Source: DATJOQ01 sp050010455
Lineage (GTDB): Bacteria > Desulfobacterota > Binatia > Binatales > Binataceae
Length of the DNA: 22,172 nucleotides
NCBI GenBank assembly: GCA_050010455.1
Contig: JBEKLA010000046.1
Coordinates: forward strand, 1-22,172
Direction of reading: 5' to 3'
Shown: positions 14,390 through 22,172 of the stretch, one piece after another
Layout: the number at the start of each line of letters is the position of its first letter
Position numbering within the stretch: position 1 is the first letter of the stretch
Notes under the pieces: model-generated
What the model was told of the DNA's origin: nothing
The model's input: the letters and a program-made list of their open reading frames with translations, nothing else
The model's database searches: none
Position numbers and translations under genes: made by a program

Positions 14390-16504
14390 TCACATCCTCA
14401 TCAGCGGGGTCTCGCGAACGCCGTCCGGCCAACTGCCGAAGTGCGCCAGCGCTTCCGGCGACGGTTTCAGCGCGGACCATTCCTTTATGAAATCATCCCA
14501 GCGCTTGCCTCGCTGGAGGCGGCGCTTGCGCTCGTCGGCGCGTGCGCGTTCTGTCGCTTCGATGTCGACGGCAAACGTGGCGGGATGGTACCGCACGCAG
14601 TAGATGTTCTCGGCCGTCCAGTTGCTGACGAGGCCAGCCTTGACGTCGGCGACTACCAGCGCCGGATCGCGCCGCAACACATCGCCGTAGCCTCCGCCTC
14701 CCGCCGCCAATTGGACGACGATATCGCCGTTGCGGCCGATGCGCGTGGGCCGGTTGATATGCTCGAAGTGATACTCGCCTTTCACCGCGCGGCCGGCTGC
14801 GAGCTCGACTGTGTTGGCGGGAATGTCGGCGTCGCCGCGTTCCATCTTTTCGAGGAGATTGGTGGCGCTCACCCCGACGCCCGGGCACGCGCTCGAAGGA
14901 TAGCCGCCGAACAAGCCGATCGAACAGGAGATGTTCGAGCTCTTGCCGAGACCTTGCCAGAAGAACCACGGAACATGATACGGCACGAGCGCGGTTTCCG
15001 TTCCTGCTCCACCCTGGAATTGGCCGAAGCCGCCGCTGTCGCAGCGAAGGTTCAGAAACAGGCGCAGGAACTGGTACTCGGTCTCACTATCCTCGGCGTC
15101 CGGCGAGCGTCCGGCGTGGCACCACGGGAAGCCGTAGGCGTGGACGCCGTCCATATCGGTGCGGGCTCCCTGGCCTTCAGTATTGAGCGTCGTTGCTTCG
15201 AGGTCCGCCACCGGCACGCCGTACTGATTCACGCCGGCGAATATGATCGCGCTGCCGTTGTTCGAGTTGGGCGCGCCGACCTGGATGCGATCGGGGCTGT
15301 CGAACATCATTCGGCCCATGACCGAGGGCGTGAGGGTCATCACCAGGCTGTTCACCACAGGACTGTTGCTGACCGCCGCGTCGTCTCCAGCGTTGAACAC
15401 GCATCCCGCCGGCACCACCCATTCGAACGCGCCGAGCGTCCCGTTCGAGACCGGCAGATCGTGAAACGGGTAAGCGTAAATGTAGATCGCGGCGTGCGCG
15501 GCGGCGATGTGGGGATAGCAGTTGTAGGGAGAATCGTTTTCGGGCGAGCTGCCGGTGAAGTCCATCGTGATCGTGTCGCCCTGCTTGATCGCCGTCAGCG
15601 TGCCGCGAATCAGCGCCGGCTCGCGCCCGATCGTGTCGATGAACACGGTCGAGCGGTAGATGCCGTCGTTCCATCGCGCGATGCGCCGGCGCGCGGCGCG
15701 TTCCGCTTCGACCACGAATTTGCGCAGCAGGCCGCGTACGAAATCACTGCCCTTGACGGCGGCAAGCTCCTGGATCCGAATCCGCAGCCGGTCCGCGCCG
15801 GTGACTCGTGCGCGCGTGTCGACCGCCTGCATCCGCGGCGCGCGCCCGATGAAGTTCTCCATCATCCGCAGCATGTCGCCGCGAATCCGGTAGTTCTCGC
15901 CGATTTTGATCGGCGTGAGCTTCATCCCTTCGTCGTTGCGGCTGCGCGCGCTGAGCGGCATCCCGCCCGGCTCGATCGCTCCGGTTTCGGGCTGATGGGC
16001 GAGCGCCGCCGTCCACGCGATCAGCTCGCCCTGATTGAAGACCGGCATGAACGCCATCTGATCGCAGTTGTGAATGCCGCCGTAACGGGCCTCGTTCGCG
16101 TAGAAGATGTCGCCTTCGCGCACGCCGACGGTCGGGTCCGGCAAAAACTCCTGCATCACGAACTTGACCGGCAGCGTGGCCGTTACGCAGTGGAGATAGG
16201 TCCCCGCGGACGCGTTGGCCAGGTCGCCGTTGGCCGTGTAGAGCGCGACGATCAGATCGCCAGAGCGCAGCATGCTGGTCACGCCGCTGCGGATGAAGAT
16301 CTCGCGCGCCTCGTCGAGATAGTTGGCGATCTTCTCGTCGTATATTTCGTAATCGCCGGGCTCGAGCTTCTCCATGCACGCGCGCTCGAATTCGCTCACG
16401 GGCTCGGGCTTGATCCATCGGAAGACGGTGGACGGACTGACCGCGAGCGGCCGGACTCGCAGATGCTCGGGAATCTCGGGTCGGTTTGCGGTTGCGAGGC
16501 TCAT
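14390..16504 (-). CDS. HyuB/AcxB-like carboxylase subunit (acetone/acetophenone carboxylase type)
   Basis: A 704-residue subunit, longer than typical hydantoinase B proteins (about 500-600) and closer to the acetone carboxylase alpha and acetophenone carboxylase beta subunits. Diagnostic stretches are RYGGIHNCDQMAFMPVF, whose His and Asp should bind the metal or substrate, IAWTAALAHQPETGAIEPGGMP, SRNDEGMKLTPIKIGENYRIR, DGIYRSTVFIDT, ITMDFTGSSPEN and DSGGFGQFQGGAGTE. It should bind the ketone and join it, as an activated enol phosphate, to CO2 from carboxyphosphate. Its ATG lies 12 bp after the HyuA stop, with GAGGAAA as ribosome site overlapping that junction. A 751-codon antisense open frame overlies it and is a codon-bias artefact. 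Confidence 0.85.
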   Translation of the reverse strand: MSLATANRPEIPEHLRVRPLAVSPSTVFRWIKPEPVSEFERACMEKLEPGDYEIYDEKIANYLDEAREIFIRSGVTSMLRSGDLIVALYTANGDLANASAGTYLHCVTATLPVKFVMQEFLPDPTVGVREGDIFYANEARYGGIHNCDQMAFMPVFNQGELIAWTAALAHQPETGAIEPGGMPLSARSRNDEGMKLTPIKIGENYRIRGDMLRMMENFIGRAPRMQAVDTRARVTGADRLRIRIQELAAVKGSDFVRGLLRKFVVEAERAARRRIARWNDGIYRSTVFIDTIGREPALIRGTLTAIKQGDTITMDFTGSSPENDSPYNCYPHIAAAHAAIYIYAYPFHDLPVSNGTLGAFEWVVPAGCVFNAGDDAAVSNSPVVNSLVMTLTPSVMGRMMFDSPDRIQVGAPNSNNGSAIIFAGVNQYGVPVADLEATTLNTEGQGARTDMDGVHAYGFPWCHAGRSPDAEDSETEYQFLRLFLNLRCDSGGFGQFQGGAGTETALVPYHVPWFFWQGLGKSSNISCSIGLFGGYPSSACPGVGVSATNLLEKMERGDADIPANTVELAAGRAVKGEYHFEHINRPTRIGRNGDIVVQLAAGGGGYGDVLRRDPALVVADVKAGLVSNWTAENIYCVRYHPATFAVDIEATERARADERKRRLQRGKRWDDFIKEWSALKPSPEALAHFGSWPDGVRETPLMRM

Positions 16505-16516
16505 AGCTTCATTTCC

Positions 16517-18670
16517 TCAGCGCTTCGAGATCACGAGATTCGCGGTCGCGTCGACGTCGAGTTGGTAGCCCGGCTCGAGCACGACCGTGGTGTATGCAGA
16601 CTCAACCACCGCCGGGCCATCGAGATGGTTCCCAGCGCGCAGCTTCGACTGATCGTAGATCGGAGTCGCGACAGGTTTGTGCGGATCGTCCCATAGCACG
16701 TCTCTCGTTCCCGTGCGGGCCGCCGACGGGTCCGCTCCCGCGATCGGTTGAATCGGCAGGTCCCACGCGGGCGCGCCCAGTTCGGCGCGCAGCACGAAGT
16801 TGTGAATCTCGACACCGCCCTCCGGATAAACGTTCACCGGGCTGAAGGCTTCCGCATACTCGCGCTCGAAGTGCGAGTAGACGGCGAGCACGTCATCGGT
16901 CGATTGCAGCCTGAAACGCGGCGACGACGCGCGGTGGATATGGATCTGGCCGCCGTATTTCATGTCGAGATCCAAGCTGAACCGTGCCTGGCTAGCGTCG
17001 TAACCTTCGCCGGTCAGGTCCTTGCGCGCCTTCGCTTCCAGCGCCTCGACCACCTCATTGAACTCGGCGAACGAAGTGGTCGGCTGTTTGGTAAGCGGCA
17101 TCAGCAGCTCGACCCGGCGCGACGCCTCGTAAATGTGGACCACCGGCATCGTCGACGCGCCCCAGGCGCAGAAGATCGCCGAGAACGGGAAAATCACGAT
17201 CTTCTTCACGCCCAGTTTGCTGGCGTAACCGATACAGTGCGTCGGGCCGGCGCCGCCGAAAGCGAACAGGATGAACTCGGCCGGATCGAAGCCGCGCAGA
17301 AAAGTCTCGCGAGCGATGACGTCGGCCATGTTGGCGTCCACCGTTCGCTTGATCCGCATCGCCGCTTCTTCGACCGATATGGCGAGCGGATCGGCGATCC
17401 GGGCGCGAATCGCCTTGACCGCGAGCTCGCGGCGCAAGCGCATCTTCCCGCCGAAGTATCGATCCGGGTTGATGTAACCGAGGACGACGTCGGCGTCGGT
17501 GACGGCCGGTTCGGTGCCGCCAAGCCCGTAGCACGCCGGCCCGGGCATCGATCCGGCGCCGCGCGGACCTACCTCAAGCCGATTGCCGACGGCCTCGTTG
17601 AGCCTGGCGATCGAGCCGCCGCCGGCGCCGATCGAACGCGTCTCGAGGATGCTCATGTCGACCCAGTAACGGTCGATGATCGGGCGGAACTGGTAAAAGC
17701 GCGTCGAACCCTTCACCACCAGCCCGATGTCGAAACTAGTGCCGCCCATGTCGGTGACGATGACGTTGTCGTAACCGAGCCGCTTGCCGGCAACCGAACC
17801 GCCGATCAGTCCCGCCACCGGCCCGCCGTTGTAGGTCTGCACCGCCGAGGTGCGGTAGACCTCGGCCATGCCGCCGGTGTTGTGCACCATCATGATGCCG
17901 CGGCCGTAGCCGCTTTCGCGCAACTCGTCCGCCATTCCGGAAAGCTCTTCCCACATCGATTGATGGAGATAGGCGTTCAGGATGGTGGTGTTGGTGCGCG
18001 TATACTCCCATCGCTTCGGGACCACCTCCGACGAAAGCATGATCGGCATCGCGCCCAGGTAGGCCTCGGGAAACTCCGATTCGATCAGTTCGCGGATGCG
18101 CCGTTCATGGATCGGATTCGCGTACGAGAACAGCAGCGAGACCACGAAGCCGCGCGCGCCGCGATCAACCAGCGAACGCAGACCGGCGACGAAATGCTCC
18201 TCATCGAGCGGGCGCACCACCTTGGCGAAACAGTCGACCCGCTCGCGCGCCGGAAACACCATCTCCGGGTCAACCAACGGGATCGGCTTGGTGATGCGAG
18301 CAACGTTGCGAATCTCGCGCAGGATCGCAGCGTCCATCCAGGCCGCGCCCTTGGCGATTCTCAAGACGTCCTGGAATCCTTCGGTCGTGATCAACGCCAG
18401 CCTCGGACCGGTGCGCTGAAGCAGCGTGTTCATCGCGACGGTCGTGGAATAGCGGATGGTCTCGGTCGCCGCGAGCAGCTCCTGAAGATTGATGCCGAGT
18501 TCCGCGGCCGCGGCCTTCAGCGCCCGCATGAAGCCGACCGCGAGGCGGAAACCGGTGGTCGGCGTCTTGCACGCGGCCACGCGGCCGTCGGGCAGGCGCA
18601 CGAAACAGTCGGTGAAGGTCCCGCCGATGTCGACGTCGATCGTGGCGGCGTGTCCGCTCGCCGCGCTCAT
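16517..18670 (-). CDS. HyuA/AcxA-like ATPase subunit (717 aa)
   Basis: An ASKHA-fold ATPase subunit of 717 residues. The first phosphate loop is DIGGTFTD (14-21) and the second is DMGGTSFD (307-314). Between them lie RYSTTVAMNTLLQRTG, RTNTTILNAYL and MVHNTGGM; after them SIGAGGGSIAR, GPRGAGSMPGPACYGLGGTE and FAFGGAGPTH complete the hydantoinase A pattern. Its size is that of acetone carboxylase beta subunits. It should phosphorylate bicarbonate or the ketone enol for the HyuB partner. Its ATG overlaps the stop of the gamma-like gene (ATGA), so synthesis of the two is coupled. Both phosphate loops look intact, so it should be an active ATPase. Confidence 0.88.
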   Translation of the reverse strand: MSAASGHAATIDVDIGGTFTDCFVRLPDGRVAACKTPTTGFRLAVGFMRALKAAAAELGINLQELLAATETIRYSTTVAMNTLLQRTGPRLALITTEGFQDVLRIAKGAAWMDAAILREIRNVARITKPIPLVDPEMVFPARERVDCFAKVVRPLDEEHFVAGLRSLVDRGARGFVVSLLFSYANPIHERRIRELIESEFPEAYLGAMPIMLSSEVVPKRWEYTRTNTTILNAYLHQSMWEELSGMADELRESGYGRGIMMVHNTGGMAEVYRTSAVQTYNGGPVAGLIGGSVAGKRLGYDNVIVTDMGGTSFDIGLVVKGSTRFYQFRPIIDRYWVDMSILETRSIGAGGGSIARLNEAVGNRLEVGPRGAGSMPGPACYGLGGTEPAVTDADVVLGYINPDRYFGGKMRLRRELAVKAIRARIADPLAISVEEAAMRIKRTVDANMADVIARETFLRGFDPAEFILFAFGGAGPTHCIGYASKLGVKKIVIFPFSAIFCAWGASTMPVVHIYEASRRVELLMPLTKQPTTSFAEFNEVVEALEAKARKDLTGEGYDASQARFSLDLDMKYGGQIHIHRASSPRFRLQSTDDVLAVYSHFEREYAEAFSPVNVYPEGGVEIHNFVLRAELGAPAWDLPIQPIAGADPSAARTGTRDVLWDDPHKPVATPIYDQSKLRAGNHLDGPAVVESAYTTVVLEPGYQLDVDATANLVISKR

Positions 18671-19005
18671 GACGCCGATTCCTCGCGCGCCTTGCGCACC
18701 AGCGCGTCCAGGTTGAGTTCGATGTCGTGAGTGATCGGATGGCCGGGCGGCAGCATCTCGATCTCAATCATCGCGGCGCAACCGGGACAATAGAATTCGA
18801 CGACGCGAGCCCACTCGGGGTTGTACGAGAAGGTGTACGACCCTTCGACCAGCGGGCGCCAGATTTCGTGCGGGCTGCGCGCGGCGACGAGGCAGCCCTT
18901 CTTGTAGTTGTCGCGCGCAGGCCCGAGCGATTGGCCGCAGTGATGGCAGGCCCATTCGAGCGTCTCCAAATTGACGTCGAGGTTTTCGGTGATCTGCCGC
19001 TTCAT
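18667..19005 (-). CDS. Zinc-binding small subunit, acetone/acetophenone carboxylase gamma-like
   Basis: A 112-residue protein with two CxxC pairs, C20/C23 in ACHHCGQ and C73/C76 in FYCPGC, which should hold one zinc. The frame EYAC-type start, a central SPHEIWRPLVEG and the C-terminal acidic-hydrophobic tail fit the acetone carboxylase gamma family. This family is found only with HyuA/HyuB-type carboxylases, not with hydantoinases, so it classifies the whole operon. I chose the ATG at 19005 because AGGAAGGA lies 8 nt before it. The earlier in-frame ATG at 19038 would add 11 residues and has no ribosome site. It is 48 bp behind the first HyuA gene and overlaps the second. Confidence 0.85.
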   Translation of the reverse strand: MKRQITENLDVNLETLEWACHHCGQSLGPARDNYKKGCLVAARSPHEIWRPLVEGSYTFSYNPEWARVVEFYCPGCAAMIEIEMLPPGHPITHDIELNLDALVRKAREESAS

Positions 19006-19013
19006 CTTCGAAT

Positions 19014-19021
19014 TCCTTCCT
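19014..19021 (-). promoter_or_regulatory. Ribosome binding site that sets the gamma-subunit start
   Basis: On the minus strand AGGAAGGA is placed 8 nt before the ATG at 19005. It decides between this codon and the upstream ATG at 19038, which has no purine-rich stretch in front. Confidence 0.7.
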
Positions 19022-19053
19022 GCAAGATTCTCAGCCATACGCCGCGACGAGCT

Positions 19054-20961
19054 TCAAAACTTGATTTCGCCATGGATGCCAACTTCGACACTTTCGCCCG
19101 GCGCGACCGCGACCGTAGTTTCGGCGCTCTCGATAATCGCCGGACCCGCGATACGCGCGCCGGCTGGCAGGCGATCCCAATCGAATAATTGGGAGGGGCG
19201 CTTTCCTTCCGCCCAAAAGACGTCGCGTATCGCTGTCCCGTACGCCTCGCCGACGCCGGCTTGCGGAAGCTCTCCCCGCCGTCCCGGCACCATCGCCTTC
19301 AAACGCAGCAGCCGCAGCCGGTCTTTGTATTCGCGCGCGCTCTCTAGGGCTGGCGACAGGTCCTGCGCGTCGCCCAGGTCGATCGCCTCGACGCGGCCAT
19401 CAGCGCCGTTCACTTCGGCCTCGAGGCGGAACAGAACTTTGCCGCAATCGACGCCCTCGCCACGCATGTCGCGAAGCGCGCGATCCTTGAGCGCTTCCAG
19501 AGATGCGCGCAGCTCGCCGCCCGACGCCGCCGCTTCATACGTGTGGAGCAGATCCAAGCAAGACAGGCCAAAGGCGCTGAAGACCGGGCTTAACGGAAAA
19601 GCGTATGCGGCGGCCAAGCGCGCCTGCGCGGCGACCGCTCCGGCGAAAAGACCGCCGGCGCCTCCGGTCGCGAACAGAACCGTGCGATCGATCCGCAAGG
19701 CGCGAGCCTTCAACTGTTGCACGATATAATCGGCGATCGTCGAGGCCGCCCGGTTCAGGATGCGCAACGCCGCGGTCTCGACGCTCACGCCCGACGGATC
19801 CGCGACGCGTTCCTTGATCACGTCGCGCGCGGCCGCGACGTCGAGTTTCTTGCGTCCGCCGAGAAAGTGCTCCGGATCGAACAGGCCGAGACTGCAAGCC
19901 GCGTCGGTGACGGTGGCTTCGGTTCCGCCGAGACCGAAAGCGGCTGGCCCTGGCTGCGCGCCCGCGCTCTGTGGTCCAACCTCGAGCTGTCCCGAAACGA
20001 TCCGCGCGATCGATCCGCCGCCGATACCAATTGATTCGAGCTCAAGTACCGGCAGCGAAACAGGCACGCCGTCCAGACTGGGCTCTACGGCGTAGGTCCA
20101 TCGCGAGCTCCGGATGATGCTGAGGTCGCTGCTGGTGCCGCCGACATCGAGCGAAACCACCGTTTCGAGCCCGAGCCGCTCGGCCATCGCCGCGGCACCG
20201 GCGACGCCACCGGCGGGCCCCGAACCCCAGGTACGAATCGCCGTGGTCTTAGCCACGCGTGAAGTCCCGCCATTGCTCTGCGCGATCAGCAGCGGCTGGC
20301 GATAGCCGGACTTTCTGAGTTCATCTTCGACGCGATAGAGGAACCGCGCCATCAACGGATGCAGGTAGGCGTCGAGGACCGCCGTGTGGATGCGGACGAA
20401 GGGGTCTGGCGTCAGCGTCACCTGATGAGAAGGCAGCACCGGCACGGCTCCGAGATAATGGCGTGGATACTCGGCGGCGATGAACTCGCGCACGGCGCCT
20501 TCGCGTTGAGCGAGATCAGGGCCATTCTCGAGCGCGATCACGATTACTCGCGCTCCCCGGTCGAGCAGCCGGCGCAGAGCCTGCACCGTCTGGGCGGCGG
20601 CGTCAGCTCCCGGCGCAGGGAGCGGCTCGATCAGCGATTTCGCGATTGGCAGGCGCTCGGGAATGCGAGTGATGAATTCGTCCCGCAGCGACTTGGCCAA
20701 GAGCAGGCCGACCTTGGCGCCGCTGCGATTGATCAGCGCGTTGGTGCCGACCGTAGTCGAAAGCCGGACCACGTCGGTCTCGGCGAGGAACGCCGAGCGC
20801 TGCAGACCGAGCGCGGAGGCGGCGTTGTCGATGCAATTCAGAATTCCTTCTGTGAGATCGTGCGGTGTGGTATCGACTTTTGATCGCACCGTGCCGCGAG
20901 GTCCGGTGACGTAGCCGTCGGTGAAGGTCCCGCCAGTATCCAGCTCGATCGTGAAGCCCAC
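19054..20961 (-). CDS. HyuA-like ATPase subunit, second paralogue (635 aa)
   Basis: The first gene of the carboxylase operon, a 635-residue ASKHA ATPase. Phosphate loops are DTGGTFTD (8-15) and DVGGTSSD (272-279). RLSTTVGTNALINRSG, AQSNGGTSR, TWGSGPAGGVAGA, SIGIGGGSIAR, GPQSAGAQPGPAAFGLGGTE and FATGGAGG follow the hydantoinase A pattern, but it is clearly diverged from the 717-aa paralogue and about 80 residues shorter. Two unlike HyuA subunits in one operon are the mark of acetophenone-type carboxylases, which spend two ATP per ketone. The start is a GTG with an excellent AGAGGAGAG about 8 nt before it. A promoter and palindrome lie about 100 bp upstream. Confidence 0.87.
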   Translation of the reverse strand: MGFTIELDTGGTFTDGYVTGPRGTVRSKVDTTPHDLTEGILNCIDNAASALGLQRSAFLAETDVVRLSTTVGTNALINRSGAKVGLLLAKSLRDEFITRIPERLPIAKSLIEPLPAPGADAAAQTVQALRRLLDRGARVIVIALENGPDLAQREGAVREFIAAEYPRHYLGAVPVLPSHQVTLTPDPFVRIHTAVLDAYLHPLMARFLYRVEDELRKSGYRQPLLIAQSNGGTSRVAKTTAIRTWGSGPAGGVAGAAAMAERLGLETVVSLDVGGTSSDLSIIRSSRWTYAVEPSLDGVPVSLPVLELESIGIGGGSIARIVSGQLEVGPQSAGAQPGPAAFGLGGTEATVTDAACSLGLFDPEHFLGGRKKLDVAAARDVIKERVADPSGVSVETAALRILNRAASTIADYIVQQLKARALRIDRTVLFATGGAGGLFAGAVAAQARLAAAYAFPLSPVFSAFGLSCLDLLHTYEAAASGGELRASLEALKDRALRDMRGEGVDCGKVLFRLEAEVNGADGRVEAIDLGDAQDLSPALESAREYKDRLRLLRLKAMVPGRRGELPQAGVGEAYGTAIRDVFWAEGKRPSQLFDWDRLPAGARIAGPAIIESAETTVAVAPGESVEVGIHGEIKF

Positions 20962-21054
20962 AATCCGCTCTCCTCTGTATCAGGGCCGCTGAACCCCGTC
21001 GTCCGATATGTGGAAGCGCCGCCCGGGCCGGACGAATGCCACCTCCGCGGCGAC

Positions 21055-21066
21055 ACTAGCGCTAGT
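21055..21066. promoter_or_regulatory. Perfect 12-bp palindrome, probable operator
   Basis: ACTAGCGCTAGT is fully palindromic and lies over the -10 of the candidate promoter of the carboxylase operon. A repressor bound here would block RNA polymerase. No regulator gene lies within the window, so the protein is unknown. Confidence 0.45.
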
Positions 21067-21091
21067 AACGACGATTCCGATTTGATGTCAA
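21062..21091 (-). promoter_or_regulatory. Candidate promoter of the carboxylase operon
   Basis: On the minus strand a perfect TTGACA (21091-21086) is followed after 18 bp by TACTAG (21067-21062, 3 of 6). The weak -10 coincides with the palindrome, as in regulated promoters. The leader to the GTG at 20961 would be about 95 nt. It lies in the 177-bp gap after boxB, so the operon can be expressed apart from boxB. Confidence 0.45.
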
Positions 21092-21138
21092 GCGAAGGCC
21101 GGAGCAGGTTCGCTGACGATTGCCGCACAAGCTTATTT

Positions 21139-22172
<1,034 letters not shown>

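Noticed and set aside
14441..16696. 751-codon plus-strand open frame opposite the HyuB-like gene
   Set aside because: It is a GC-codon-bias shadow of a well-recognised protein on the other strand. The translation is rich in Arg, Ala, Asp and Val, without any recognisable motif.
14390..18670. N-methylhydantoinase or 5-oxoprolinase as the function of the HyuA/HyuB genes
   Set aside because: The large HyuB with HNCDQ and SRNDEG stretches and the dedicated CxxC gamma subunit point to the ketone carboxylase branch.
16748..18730. 660-codon plus-strand open frame opposite the second HyuA-like gene
   Set aside because: Same artefact: low-complexity, Arg/Ala/Asp/His-rich translation fully covered by a conserved gene.
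19006..19038. Longer gamma subunit starting at 19038
   Set aside because: No Shine-Dalgarno before that ATG, while the Met 11 residues later has AGGAAGGA at ideal distance.

Overview
The window reads as chromosomal DNA of a high-GC, Gram-negative-type bacterium. Signs for this are lipoprotein and Sec signal peptides, an LldD-type alpha-hydroxy-acid dehydrogenase and a BoxB benzoyl-CoA epoxygenase. No rRNA, tRNA, CRISPR array, integrase or transposase was found. An uncultured soil lineage, either proteobacterial or a former 'deltaproteobacterial' group such as Binatota, would fit, but this is inference only and no taxonomic marker is present.

Left part (1-5.4 kb), envelope functions. The tail of an upstream gene is followed by a YfhO-like multi-pass membrane protein (+). 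Next comes a small lipoprotein (+) with a near-consensus sigma70 promoter. A translationally coupled GT2 glycosyltransferase and SAM methyltransferase pair (-) follows, then a second lipoprotein (+) that is a clear paralogue of the first. The two paralogues bracket the glycosyltransferase/methyltransferase operon. The polytopic protein, the polyprenyl-phosphate-type glycosyltransferase and the methyltransferase suggest envelope glycan decoration.

Middle (5.4-13.5 kb). A (-) pair encodes a lone ABC ATPase of the ModF/YlmA-like type and an FMN-dependent alpha-hydroxy-acid dehydrogenase. A 312-bp divergent intergenic region with nested inverted repeats leads to a very large secreted protein (+, 1326 aa after start correction). 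It resembles the eukaryotic CEMIP/TMEM2/fibrocystin-L family: a G8-like N-terminal part, then a beta-helix with a YPIHFHM motif. A classical aldehyde dehydrogenase (+) follows and ends at a strong bidirectional terminator.

Right part (13.5-22.2 kb, all minus strand). A five-gene operon encodes, in transcription order, a HyuA-like ATPase (635 aa), a small zinc-binding gamma subunit (112 aa), a second HyuA-like ATPase (717 aa), a HyuB/AcxB-like carboxylase subunit (704 aa) and a 262-aa protein. This number and order match the five-subunit acetophenone carboxylase (Apc) better than the three-subunit acetone carboxylase. A TTGACA promoter whose -10 overlaps a perfect 12-bp palindrome precedes it. 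Immediately upstream on the same strand is boxB, cut by the window end, with five diiron ligand positions recognisable in the visible part.

Working hypothesis: the right half serves degradation of an aromatic ketone. An Apc-like enzyme would carboxylate it to a beta-keto acid, an unseen ligase and thiolase would give benzoyl-CoA, and BoxAB would epoxidise the ring with O2. The hydroxy-acid and aldehyde dehydrogenases could feed the same pathway but are less certain members.
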